DNA of 64,000 nucleotides from an uncultured Oscillospiraceae bacterium (lineage in GTDB: Bacteria > Bacillota > Clostridia > Oscillospirales > Oscillospiraceae), in the NCBI GenBank assembly GCA_947589545.1, contig CANQBA010000004.1:35957-99956 (forward strand), written 5' to 3'. The position numbers were made by a program, and so were the translations under genes. The notes under the pieces are model-generated. The model searched no databases. It was not told the origin of the DNA and saw only the letters and a list, made by a program, of their open reading frames with translations. Every line of letters starts with the position of its first letter. Within the stretch, counting starts at the first letter, position 1. Shown here in pieces: positions 26,036 through 35,078 of the stretch.

Positions 26036-28169
26036 GCTTACCTGGATCCTCACCAGCTGTCTGCTGATCCTGGCGGTCGTCGCTATCCGGCGCTTCCTCG
26101 GGCGGAGGCTGAGGCCGGGGCTTCTCTACGCCCTCTGGGCGCTGGTGCTGGTAAGACTGCTCTATCCCGGGACGCTGTGGCAAAGCCCCGTCAGCGTGGA
26201 ATCGGCGGCTTCCGGGTCGGAGCTTATACAGGACATGGAGGCCCTGCGGGAGCTGGACGATATCCGCTTTGAGGAAAACGGCACCGTCACGGGGCTTTAC
26301 CGGGACAACGGCCCTGTCCCCGCACCGGGAGATCCCGGGACGGACGCCTCCCAGGGTGACAAGGCGCCTGCCGGGAGCTATGTCCCCGTGGCGGTGGATG
26401 TGACGCCCCAGCGCTTTGAACGGATGGAGCGCGTCCTGTCCGTGCGCCGTGTACTGGGGATCGTCTGGCTGGCCGGTACGGCGTTGACGGCGGGGCTGAT
26501 CGTCCTCACGAATGTGACCATGTATGTCCGGCTGAGAAAGCGGCGCGTGCCCGTTCATGCCGCGTGTCCCGTGCGCGTCTGGGCGGTGGAGGGGCTGGAT
26601 TCCTCCTGCCTCTTTGCCGGAAGCGTCTACATAAACCCTGAAACGGTGTACGATGAGGAGCGGCTCGGCCACGTCCTGGCCCATGAGCTCTCCCACCGGC
26701 GGCATTTGGATCCCCTGTGGGCGGCGCTCCGGTGCGCGGCCCTGGCGGTACACTGGTTTGACCCTCTTGTGTGGTACGCCGCCAACCTGTCCAGGCAGGA
26801 CAGCGAGCTGTGCGCCGACGCGGGCGCCCTGAAACGTCTGGGCGGAGACGTCTGGGATCGTTACGGCGCCACGCTGATCGAGCTCTCCCGAAAGCCCGCG
26901 GGACTTTCGCCCCTGTGCGCGGCCACCACCATGTCCGGCACGAAAAAGCAGCTGAAGGAGCGGGTGATCATGATCGCCAGAAGGCCCCGAACCACCCTGA
27001 CCGTGGCGCTGGCGGCCCTGCTGATCGCCGCAGTGGCCGTGGGGTGCGCCTTTGCCGGCGGGAACGGCGATACGGGCATGAATAAGGGAGACGACACCAC
27101 CCACGACGCCGCCGGAGATATCATAGAGGATTCCACCGGAGACACCGGCGGCGGTTCCACGGAGCCGGAGGACGCCTTCAAGCTGCCCGGGGACGGCGAC
27201 ACGCTGGCATCGTTGCTGGACGGCGTCGCCAGCGTAAACGATTTGGCGCTTTCCACCAAGGAGTGGAATGAGCTGGAGGATCCCGTCAACGGCGGTAAAG
27301 CGGTGCTGGCGGAGAAATACCTCAAACTGCTCAGTACCGTTGTCTGGAAAAAGACCGATCCCGGCGCGTATGCGGACTATTTTACCGTGATTCTCCAGCC
27401 CGCATCCTATATTTCATCACAGACCTGGAAGATCACCGCCTTCCAGAACAACAGCGTCATACACCTGGAGACCTGGATGGGCGACGTCTGGCTGGAGGCC
27501 AGCGAGATCCCCGACATGGAGGGAATTGACAGACGGGACATCTACACAACGCTTTATAACTGGTTCCTTGACGCCCGCACCGCCTCCGGTCTCAGCGTTG
27601 GCGGCACGCCCATCACGGGGGAGGAGCTGTCACAGTGGCGCGAGATGTTCAGGGGCGATTACACAATTGACAACACGGGTTATCCCTCCTCCGTCAACGG
27701 CTTCTTTCTCTCCGACTGGGCCGACCCCAGGGATCTGGATCTGGGCGAGCTCCTGTACTACTTCGGCTGGCCGGAGTGGATGAATTATCAGGGTGACGAC
27801 CCCACCGAGGAGGAGCTGGCGGACGTATATAAGGCCGTTCAGGACATGAACGGGGAGGAAGAGGTCACGTGGCTGGATGCGCTTCCCTGCCACAAGATAC
27901 CCGCTTCCGTGGTGGACGTTGTGCTGGAGCATTACGCCGGGATCACCCTGGACGATATGAACAAGGACTGGCGGAGCGAGCTTCTCTACCTGGAGAAATA
28001 CGACTCCTTCTACACCTTCACCAGCGACTTTGGCCCGGGGGAGTTCTACCCCCTCTACGGCGAGCGCCAGGGCGATATCCTCACCCTCTGGTCGTCCAGT
28101 CATGTGCTCACCATCGACCAAAGCGGCGACGGATGGAAATTCATCTCCCACCTTCCCCGCGGCGAATAA
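26028..28169 (+). CDS. BlaR1/MecR1-type M56 membrane metallopeptidase with unusual sensor domain
   Basis: A 713-residue protein. N-terminal membrane segments (LTSCLLILAVVAIRRFLG and further helices near residues 145-170) surround an M56 zinc-protease domain with HELSH at about residue 222 and SELCADAGAL. A further helix lies near residues 325-345 (TLTVALAALLIAAVAVGCAF). The remaining C-terminal ~365 residues are extracellular and acidic (many DD/GD pairs, WMGDVWLEA, YYFGWPEWMNY). They lack the SxxK/penicillin-binding domain of BlaR1, so the signal is probably not a beta-lactam; I do not recognise the fold. Confidence 0.85.
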   Translation: MTELTWILTSCLLILAVVAIRRFLGRRLRPGLLYALWALVLVRLLYPGTLWQSPVSVESAASGSELIQDMEALRELDDIRFEENGTVTGLYRDNGPVPAPGDPGTDASQGDKAPAGSYVPVAVDVTPQRFERMERVLSVRRVLGIVWLAGTALTAGLIVLTNVTMYVRLRKRRVPVHAACPVRVWAVEGLDSSCLFAGSVYINPETVYDEERLGHVLAHELSHRRHLDPLWAALRCAALAVHWFDPLVWYAANLSRQDSELCADAGALKRLGGDVWDRYGATLIELSRKPAGLSPLCAATTMSGTKKQLKERVIMIARRPRTTLTVALAALLIAAVAVGCAFAGGNGDTGMNKGDDTTHDAAGDIIEDSTGDTGGGSTEPEDAFKLPGDGDTLASLLDGVASVNDLALSTKEWNELEDPVNGGKAVLAEKYLKLLSTVVWKKTDPGAYADYFTVILQPASYISSQTWKITAFQNNSVIHLETWMGDVWLEASEIPDMEGIDRRDIYTTLYNWFLDARTASGLSVGGTPITGEELSQWREMFRGDYTIDNTGYPSSVNGFFLSDWADPRDLDLGELLYYFGWPEWMNYQGDDPTEEELADVYKAVQDMNGEEEVTWLDALPCHKIPASVVDVVLEHYAGITLDDMNKDWRSELLYLEKYDSFYTFTSDFGPGEFYPLYGERQGDILTLWSSSHVLTIDQSGDGWKFISHLPRGE

Positions 28170-28184
28170 CGGCATAAAAAGCTT

Positions 28185-28220
28185 CCCCCGCGCCTTCAAA
28201 AAGGAGGTGCGGGGGATTTT
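28185..28220 (+). terminator. Rho-independent terminator after the M56 peptidase gene
   Basis: CCCCCGCGCCTT pairs with AAGGAGGTGCGGGGG (small bulge) and ends in ATTTT. It lies between the peptidase gene (+) and the last gene of the Mrp-like operon (-). Confidence 0.7.
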
Positions 28221-28231
28221 CATGCCTGATT

Positions 28232-30217
28232 TTACTTTGTCAGCAGGATCAGGATCAGGAAGCCCATAGCGGCGCAGAAGCCCAAGCCAAAGAGCAGGAG
28301 GGAATAGGAGACGCTTCCGGCAATGCGCTGGAGGGTGTAGCTCCGGCGGACGGCGGGGGTGTAGTCGCCCGGTTCAAAGTCCGCGTCCACACGCGGCGGG
28401 ATGGGCTTGGGCCGCAGGAGGGTGTGATGGAGCAGGGCCACGCCCCAGTCGGTGAGGTTGTCCAGGATCCTGCACACAAGCGCGCCGCAGAAGGGGAGAA
28501 GCTTTTCAAGCAAAGGCCGGTAGAGAAGCTCCTCCAGATCCAGCCACGCGGGCCATAGATTTACATAAATCCTTCTCCCGCTCTCGTCCCGGCGCGTCAG
28601 GAGCAGGCGGATGACAAGGAAATACACCGCCGCGCCGATGCCCAGGGAGATGGCCGCCCCTCTGAGGTTGGCAAGGGAGAACCAGGCGACGGCGTGCTCC
28701 GGCGCCTCGCCGTTCATAAAGCCCTGCATGAGCCGCGCCGCGCCGCCCATAAGGGGCGTGGGGAACAGCCCCATCACCGGCAGAGCCAGGGCGGGGGTGG
28801 CAATGGCGAGGGCGGACTGTCCATTCATATAGGGCTTTTTCTCCACGGGCTTATCCGGCTTCTCCACGAAAATCGCCACATAAAGCTTCGTCATATAGGC
28901 CGCCGTCAGGCCGCCGGAGAGGAGGAACAGCCACTCCACCGCGCGATAGATGCCTGTGGAGCCGCCGGCCTCCGCCAGAAGCTCAATATATTCCACGATG
29001 GATTCATGCAGAAGCGTCTTGCTGACGTATCCGTTCCACAGGGGTACGCCGGCGATTCCCAGCGCCCCCATCAGAAAGCAGACGTTCAGCAGGGGCTTGT
29101 TCCGGCCCCAGCCGCGTATTTTATTGAGATCCAGCGCGTGGAGATTCATATACACCACCCCCGCGCACATAAAGAGCACCAGCTTGATGAGGGAGTGGTT
29201 CACCATATGCAGGCCCGTCCCCCAGACGGCCAGGGCGTTTTCCTTGCCCAAAAGCCCCTGCATCCCCGCGCCCACAAGAATAAAGCCGATCTGGGACATG
29301 GAGGAGCAGGCCAGGGTGCGCTTCAGGTCGATAGAGAAAACAGCCAGCACCGCGCCAAGCACCATGGTGACCACGCCCAGGGCCAGGATCGCCTTGCCCC
29401 AAATGGCGTCGCACAGGAATACCCGCGCGGTGAGCACCAGCATGCCAAAGACGCCGGCCTTTGTCAGGATGCCCGACAGCAGTGCCGAGGCCGGGGCGGG
29501 GGCCACCGGGTGGGCCTTGGGGAGCCAGATGTGCAGGGGGAACATGCCCGCCTTGGCCCCAAAGCCAAAGAGGATCAGCGCGCCGGGGAGATAGAGGACA
29601 GATCTGTCCGCCAGGGCCTCAGACGCGCTGTGGAGACTGTCAAAATCCAGCGTCCCCAGCCGGTGCTCCAGCAGGAAAAGACCCATCAGCATGACCATGC
29701 CGCCGATGACCGCCACGGCCAGGTAGGTAGTTCCGGCCCGCATGGCGGCGGGCTTTTCATCCTGGACTACCATCACGTAGCTGGTGAAGGACATGATCTC
29801 AAAGAAGATAAAGGCGGTGAAGAAGTCGTTGGAGAGAAACACCCCCGCCGTGGCCCCGCAGGTCAGGAGCGTAAAGAGATAATAGCGGTTGCGGTTCCGG
29901 TAATGACTGAGATATTCGCGGGAAAACACCGTCGTCATCATCCACATGAGGGCGGCGATCAGGGCGTAGAGGGCCCGGAAGCCGTCCAGCTTAAAGGAGA
30001 GGCCCCGCCCGCAGATCCCGGGGAGGGAGAGGGAGAACGCACGCCCGCCGCACACGAAGGCCAGAAGGACGGCGCAGAGAAGAAGCTCCGCGATCCCCAC
30101 GGCGTCCGCCAGATAGTCCCGGGCGGTCTTGCTCCGGCGGCCCGCCATATAGGCCGCGAAAGCGCCCAGCATGGGGAAAAAGACCGGCAGGAGGAGAATC
30201 AAGTCGTTCAAAGCCAT
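28232..30217 (-). CDS. Mrp/Mbh-like proton-conducting subunit (NuoL/MrpD family), copy 4
   Basis: A 661-residue polytopic membrane protein of the proton_antipo_M family. The TM5-type glutamate (FTAFIFFEIMSFTSYVMV) and the TM7 lysine (FGAKAGMFPLHIWLPKAHP) that form the proton path are present, as is GILTKAGVFGML. It is longer than its three paralogues because of a C-terminal extension of about 150 residues ending in a membrane helix (LLFGLGFCAAMGFLILILL), like NuoL/HyfB tails. The start is set at ATG 30217; a TTG two codons later has a better-spaced GGAGG. Confidence 0.85.
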   Translation of the reverse strand: MALNDLILLLPVFFPMLGAFAAYMAGRRSKTARDYLADAVGIAELLLCAVLLAFVCGGRAFSLSLPGICGRGLSFKLDGFRALYALIAALMWMMTTVFSREYLSHYRNRNRYYLFTLLTCGATAGVFLSNDFFTAFIFFEIMSFTSYVMVVQDEKPAAMRAGTTYLAVAVIGGMVMLMGLFLLEHRLGTLDFDSLHSASEALADRSVLYLPGALILFGFGAKAGMFPLHIWLPKAHPVAPAPASALLSGILTKAGVFGMLVLTARVFLCDAIWGKAILALGVVTMVLGAVLAVFSIDLKRTLACSSMSQIGFILVGAGMQGLLGKENALAVWGTGLHMVNHSLIKLVLFMCAGVVYMNLHALDLNKIRGWGRNKPLLNVCFLMGALGIAGVPLWNGYVSKTLLHESIVEYIELLAEAGGSTGIYRAVEWLFLLSGGLTAAYMTKLYVAIFVEKPDKPVEKKPYMNGQSALAIATPALALPVMGLFPTPLMGGAARLMQGFMNGEAPEHAVAWFSLANLRGAAISLGIGAAVYFLVIRLLLTRRDESGRRIYVNLWPAWLDLEELLYRPLLEKLLPFCGALVCRILDNLTDWGVALLHHTLLRPKPIPPRVDADFEPGDYTPAVRRSYTLQRIAGSVSYSLLLFGLGFCAAMGFLILILLTK

Positions 30218-30224
30218 CGCCTCC

Positions 30225-31694
30225 TTACAGCGTCCCCGCGGCAACGCGGGAGAGAAGCTCCAAAAGCCCTTTGGAGCCGATGCCCAGGGCAATCATGGTG
30301 ACCGTGAGGATCAAAAAGGGGAGCTTCATGTACCAGTTTGGATCCCGCGCCATCTCCAACCCATGTCCGCCCTCGCCCTCCGGCGGGAAGAAGGCGTTGA
30401 CCACGGGGGTAAACAGGTAGCAGGCGGTGAGGATGGCGGAGACAAGCAGCGCCGCCACGCCCAGCGTGGGGAGAAGCCCGCCCTGGGAAAGCGCCGCCGT
30501 GGCCAGGTTCCACTTGCTCAAAAATCCCGGCAGAAGCGGCACGCCCACCAGCGCGGCGGAGGCCGCGGCGAAGGCTGTGAAGGTCACAGGCATATACCGG
30601 CCCAGGCCCGTCAGCTCCGGCACGAATTCCCGGTGGGTCTTGTACATGACGGCCCCGGCGCAGAAAAAGAGGGTGATCTTCATAACGCCGTGGAATACCA
30701 TGTGACTGAGCGCCCCCGCCAGCCCCGCCGGGGTCATCAGGGTAACGCCGAACAGGATATAGGAGAGATTGCTGACGGTGGAATAGGCGAGTCGCCGCTT
30801 CAGATGCTGTTCCCGGAGGGCCATAGCGGAGCCGAAAACAACGGTAAACACCGCGAAGGCCATCACCGCCGCCTGTGCCCAGGTGCCGCGCAGAAGGGCG
30901 GGGCCAAAGCAGTAGAAGGTCACCCGCATCACCGCGAAGACCCCGGCCTTGACCACCGCCACCGCGTGGAGCAGGGCCGTCACAGGCGTGGGCGCCACGC
31001 CGGCGGAGGGGAGCCAGGAATGGAAGGGGAACACCGCCGCCTTGACGCCGAAGCCGAAGAAGCACAGGAGATAGGCTGCCAGCACCAGGGTGCGCCGGGG
31101 CGGATCGGCGCCCATGAACCCGCCGTAGGCGAAGGTCAGGGACGGATCGCCGTAGGCATAGAGCACGATGAGCCCCAAGAAGGCGCAGGCCGCGCCGCCG
31201 ATGGAGAAGCCCAGATATTTCAACCCCGCCCGGACGGAGCGCCTGTCGCCGGAGTGCATCACCAGGGGGAGCGTCGCCAGCGTCAGAAGCTCGTAAAAGA
31301 GGTACAGCGTGATCAGATTGGCGCTCTGGGCGATGCCCAGGGTGACGCCGTAGGAGACGGTGTAAAAGGCGAAAAATCTGTCATCCCCGCCCTCGTGCTT
31401 GATATACTCAAAGGCGTAGAGGGAGGCAAGGGGCCAAAGGAACGCCACCAGCCCCGCGAAAACGCCTGTCAGGCCGTCAAAGGCCAGGACGATGTGAAGC
31501 TTATCCGTCAGGGGAAAGACCGTCAGCGGCCCTTCAGGGCGGTGAAGGAGCAGACACGAGACCGTGAGTGAGGTGGCCGCAACGGCGGCTTCCACATAGA
31601 TCTCCCGGTGAAGCCGCTTTTTGAATCTCCAGAGGGGCAAAAGCGCGCCGGAGAGGACAGGCAGGAGGATGGAGACGATCATAAGAGCTTTCAT
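30225..31694 (-). CDS. Mrp/Mbh-like proton-conducting subunit (MrpD family), copy 3
   Basis: A 489-residue membrane protein, about 14 helices expected for the family. Key residues: Glu in TLYLFYELLTLATLPLVM and Lys in FGVKAAVFPFHSWLPSAG; VVKAGVFAVMR supplies the third charged site. It resembles MrpD/NuoM-type antiporter subunits. ATG 31694 follows GGGAGG at 6 nt. It is 7 bp from copy 4 and 13 bp from copy 2. Confidence 0.88.
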   Translation of the reverse strand: MKALMIVSILLPVLSGALLPLWRFKKRLHREIYVEAAVAATSLTVSCLLLHRPEGPLTVFPLTDKLHIVLAFDGLTGVFAGLVAFLWPLASLYAFEYIKHEGGDDRFFAFYTVSYGVTLGIAQSANLITLYLFYELLTLATLPLVMHSGDRRSVRAGLKYLGFSIGGAACAFLGLIVLYAYGDPSLTFAYGGFMGADPPRRTLVLAAYLLCFFGFGVKAAVFPFHSWLPSAGVAPTPVTALLHAVAVVKAGVFAVMRVTFYCFGPALLRGTWAQAAVMAFAVFTVVFGSAMALREQHLKRRLAYSTVSNLSYILFGVTLMTPAGLAGALSHMVFHGVMKITLFFCAGAVMYKTHREFVPELTGLGRYMPVTFTAFAAASAALVGVPLLPGFLSKWNLATAALSQGGLLPTLGVAALLVSAILTACYLFTPVVNAFFPPEGEGGHGLEMARDPNWYMKLPFLILTVTMIALGIGSKGLLELLSRVAAGTL

Positions 31695-31707
31695 AGCGCG
31701 CCTCCCT

Positions 31708-33183
31708 TCAGACGAGCGTCCCCGCCAGGGCGGAGACAAAGCCGGTGATCAGGCCGGGGAAAAGGCCGGTCAAAAACGTAAGTGCGGTGAGAAGCACCAG
31801 GGAAAGGGTGATCCATAGCGTGGGCTCGCGTTTTTGAAGGGCGGAATAGTCAAAATCCGCGCCGGGAAGGAAAGCGGAGACGGAAACAGGCGCCAGATAC
31901 CCGGCAGTGAGCAGGGCGCTGACCAGCAGAATGACCGGGCCGAGCCAGGAAAATACGGGTATGTCCGAGCGCAGAGCCCCCTGGGCCAGATACCACTTGC
32001 TGACAAAGCCCCCCAGAGGCGGGATCCCCACCAGGCCCAGCGAACAGAGGGTAAAGCACCACATGGTGACGGGCATTTCCTTGCCGACGCCGCGAAGCTC
32101 CCGCACGTCCTTCCGGCCGGTCTTTAAAATCACCGCGCCGGCGGTGAAAAAGAGCGCGTCCTTGATGGCGGAGTGGACGGCCACGTGGAGCGCCGCGCCC
32201 ACAAGGGCCGTGGGCTCCAAAAGCGCCAGCCCAAAGAGGATATAGGACACCTGGCTGACGGTGGAATAGGCCAGGCGCTTTTTGAAGATCTTTTCCTTGT
32301 ACGCCAGCATGGAGCCCAGAAAGACGGTGATCAGCGTCAGAGTAAGCCAAACAGTCTGCACCCACGTCCCACGCAGGAAACCGGCGCCGAACTGATAAAA
32401 GACCACGCGGATGACGCTGAGTACGCCCGCCTTGGTGATGACGCCGGACAGCAGGGCGGAGGCCCCGGCGGGCGCCTCCGGGTGGGCGGCGGGCAGCCAG
32501 GCGTGGAGGGGGAACATGCCGGCCTTGGCCCCGAAGCCCAGGACAGAGAGGAACGCGGCGGCCAGCAAAAGCTCCTCATGCCCCGCGGCTTTGTCCAAAT
32601 CCAGCACGCCGCCGGGGATAAAGGCCGTGGTGTCGCCGTAGGTATAGAGGACAAAAAAGCCGAAAAGGCCCAGGCACGCGCCGAAAACGGAATAAAAGAG
32701 ATACTTGAGTCCGCCGCGTCTGGCCGCCCCCGTCTGGGTGTGGAGGGCCAGGGGCGCGGAGAACAGGGTCATCAGCTCAAACCCCAGATAGAGCGTCAGG
32801 TAATTGCCGGCAAAGCAGAGGACCATCAGCGCGCCCTCCGACAGGAGCAGGAAGGCGTAATACCGGCTCCGGTTCTCCTCATGGAGCATATATTCCTGGG
32901 AGAACAGCCCCGACATCAGCCACATAAAGGCCGCCAGGAGCGAAAAGAGCTTCCCAAAGCCGTCCAGGGAGAGGGTGAGACAGAGATCGGCGGACAGGCG
33001 CGCAAGCGTCAGGCTGTCCCGTACAAAAAGGGCGCAGAGGGCCGTAAAGACAAGCTCCGCAAGCAAGATCCCCACCACGAAAAACCGGCGGGAGCCATCG
33101 TTTCTCAGTGCCTTAACATGCAACGTAAAGGCCGCCGCCACCGGCAGGAGAATGGGGAGCAGGAGAAGATACCGTGTTTCCAT
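31708..33183 (-). CDS. Mrp/Mbh-like proton-conducting subunit (MrpD family), copy 2
   Basis: A 491-residue membrane protein of the same family. The functional Glu is in TLYLGFELMTLFSAPLAL and the Lys in FGAKAGMFPLHAWLPAAHP, with SGVITKAGVLSVIR further on. The C-terminal half diverges from copies 1 and 3. ATG 33183 has GGGAGG upstream. The fact that all charged residues are kept argues that it is functional rather than decaying. Confidence 0.88.
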   Translation of the reverse strand: METRYLLLLPILLPVAAAFTLHVKALRNDGSRRFFVVGILLAELVFTALCALFVRDSLTLARLSADLCLTLSLDGFGKLFSLLAAFMWLMSGLFSQEYMLHEENRSRYYAFLLLSEGALMVLCFAGNYLTLYLGFELMTLFSAPLALHTQTGAARRGGLKYLFYSVFGACLGLFGFFVLYTYGDTTAFIPGGVLDLDKAAGHEELLLAAAFLSVLGFGAKAGMFPLHAWLPAAHPEAPAGASALLSGVITKAGVLSVIRVVFYQFGAGFLRGTWVQTVWLTLTLITVFLGSMLAYKEKIFKKRLAYSTVSQVSYILFGLALLEPTALVGAALHVAVHSAIKDALFFTAGAVILKTGRKDVRELRGVGKEMPVTMWCFTLCSLGLVGIPPLGGFVSKWYLAQGALRSDIPVFSWLGPVILLVSALLTAGYLAPVSVSAFLPGADFDYSALQKREPTLWITLSLVLLTALTFLTGLFPGLITGFVSALAGTLV

Positions 33184-33194
33184 ACGCGCCTCCC

Positions 33195-34694
33195 TCACAT
33201 GCCGAACAGGGCCAGGCCCTGCCGTACAGCGCCCACCACATATTCGGAGAACGCCCCAAAGCCTATATTCAACAGCACGAAAGCCGCTGTGGCAAAGGCG
33301 TAATCGGCCCGGTAACGCACGCGCAGGCCCTTGTATGCCGCCTGCTCACGAGCGGAAAACAGGTTGAAGATCACGGGGACGTAGTAGAGGGCGTTCAACA
33401 GGGTACTGACGGCGATGGCGATCAAGGCCACGACCGTGGTGACCGTCCCCGACTCCAGCGCGCCGGCGGTAAGCTCCAGCTTCGTGACAAAGCCGGCGAA
33501 GAAGGGGATGCCGATCATGGACAGCGCGCCCACGGTGAAGGCAAGCCCGCCCAGGGGGTCGCGCCGGCCCGCGCCGGCAATGGCGGCCATGGACTTATGC
33601 CCGCCGGATACGTCCATAAAGCCGCCGGCGGCGATAAAGAGCATAGGCTTGGTGATGGCGTGAACCAGGATCTGCACGCAGGCCGCCGTGACGCCCAGCT
33701 CCGAGTGGAGGCCCAGCCCCAGGTAGATATACCCCACCTGCGCCACGGAGGAATAGGCCAGCATACGCTTCAGATCCCGCTCCCGAAGCGCCCCGACGGA
33801 GCCCAGGATCATCGCCAGCGCGCCAAAGACGAACAAAAACCAGCTGACCTGCTCCGAGACGATGATCTCCAGCCCGAAGACGCGGTAGAAGATCTTGATC
33901 AGCACAATGATGTAGCCCTTCAGCACAAGGCCGGAGAGGATGGCGCTGGAGGACGCCGTAGCGCTGCCGTGGGCATCGGGAAGCCAGGAGTGGAAGGGAA
34001 AGAGAGCGCTTTTAACGGCCAATCCCACGGAGAAAAGGCCGATGATCACGGTGAGCGGCAGGGAATATTCGCCGGTGGCGAAAATTTTCCGCACCCTCTC
34101 CGCGATACTGGGCATGAGAAGCTCGCCGGTGATGCCGTAGAGGATGACGATGCCCAGAAGGAATAGGCCGGAGCCCAAAAGGCTCATGATCAGATACCGC
34201 GTGGTGGCCACCAGCGTTTTGGCGGAGCTTTTCAGCATCACCAGGGCGCAGGAGGCGATGGTATTGATCTCCACGAACACGTAGGCGGTAAAGAGGTCGT
34301 TGGTGTAGATCAGGGCGAACAGGGAGCTCATCAAAAGCGAACACATGGTAAAATAGAGATTCGTCTTTTCCGGCTCGCAGTCGGCGAAGATATGGTGCAT
34401 CCCGCCTAGCAGGGAGAGGAGCATCACGCCGGAAAAGGCCGTGGCCATCAGCGCCTCCAGCACCCCTACACGGATCTCGTTGCCCCAAGGGGCGTTCCAT
34501 TTGCCCATGCGGTAGATGTAATACTCACCTGTCTTCAGGGTGTAGAGCAGGACGCTGAAGCTCATCAGGGTCGTCAGCGTCAGCCAGACGAGGCAGAGCC
34601 CCCGGGCCTTCTTTCCCTTGAGCACGGCGCAGAAGACGCCGCAGGTCAGGGAGAAGACGATGGTGATGAAGGGAAAATTCTGCACAAGCTCCAT
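33195..34694 (-). CDS. Mrp-like proton-conducting subunit (MrpD family), copy 1
   Basis: A 499-residue membrane protein. Glu in FTAYVFVEINTIASCALV and Lys in GLAVKSALFPFHSWLPDAHG match MrpD best among the four; ILSGLVLKGYIIVLIK follows. It is placed directly after the MrpC-like gene, the usual position of mrpD. The ATG at 34694 shares one base with the mrpC stop (TGATG). Confidence 0.9.
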   Translation of the reverse strand: MELVQNFPFITIVFSLTCGVFCAVLKGKKARGLCLVWLTLTTLMSFSVLLYTLKTGEYYIYRMGKWNAPWGNEIRVGVLEALMATAFSGVMLLSLLGGMHHIFADCEPEKTNLYFTMCSLLMSSLFALIYTNDLFTAYVFVEINTIASCALVMLKSSAKTLVATTRYLIMSLLGSGLFLLGIVILYGITGELLMPSIAERVRKIFATGEYSLPLTVIIGLFSVGLAVKSALFPFHSWLPDAHGSATASSSAILSGLVLKGYIIVLIKIFYRVFGLEIIVSEQVSWFLFVFGALAMILGSVGALRERDLKRMLAYSSVAQVGYIYLGLGLHSELGVTAACVQILVHAITKPMLFIAAGGFMDVSGGHKSMAAIAGAGRRDPLGGLAFTVGALSMIGIPFFAGFVTKLELTAGALESGTVTTVVALIAIAVSTLLNALYYVPVIFNLFSAREQAAYKGLRVRYRADYAFATAAFVLLNIGFGAFSEYVVGAVRQGLALFGM

Positions 34695-35077
34695 CAATCC
34701 CGCTCCTTTCGGGCAAGATGCGTGATCTCGTCGATGTCCAGGGTGTGGAACCTGTCGTAGAGCCGGCAGGTGAGGGCCAGCAAAAAGGCCGTCACGGACA
34801 CGGAGACCACGATTCCGGTAAGCACAAGGCCCGTGGGGATGGGATTGACGTAACGGGAGGGATCCGTATTGCCGTCGGTGATGATGGGGGCCAGGCGGCC
34901 GGCGATGTACCCCTTTGCGGCCAGGAAAAGATAGAGGCCGGAGTCCATGAAGTTGAAGCCGATGATCTTTTTCAGCAGATTGCGGTGCATGAGCAGTGTG
35001 GTGAAGCCGATGCCAAAGAGGATCATGGCGGCCGTCTCATAATAGTTGTTGACAAGGTGTTCAAAAAACGCGGGCAT
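34694..35077 (-). CDS. mrpC: Mrp antiporter subunit C (NuoK-like)
   Basis: A 127-residue protein with three membrane helices (AAMILFGIGFTTLLM, GFNFMDSGLYLFLAA, LVLTGIVVSVSVTAFLLAL) like MrpC/MnhC and NuoK. The family's DPIPQALVLTAIVI region appears as VNPIPTGLVLTGIVVS. The start is ATG 35077, one base after the stop of the previous gene; a longer reading would overlap that gene by 29 bp. Confidence 0.92.
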   Translation of the reverse strand: MPAFFEHLVNNYYETAAMILFGIGFTTLLMHRNLLKKIIGFNFMDSGLYLFLAAKGYIAGRLAPIITDGNTDPSRYVNPIPTGLVLTGIVVSVSVTAFLLALTCRLYDRFHTLDIDEITHLARKERD

Positions 35078-35078
35078 A

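Noticed and set aside
28694..30301. 535-residue plus-strand frame opposite the NuoL-like gene
   Set aside because: Highly charged, His/Gly-rich translation without domains; shadow of a clear membrane protein gene on the other strand.
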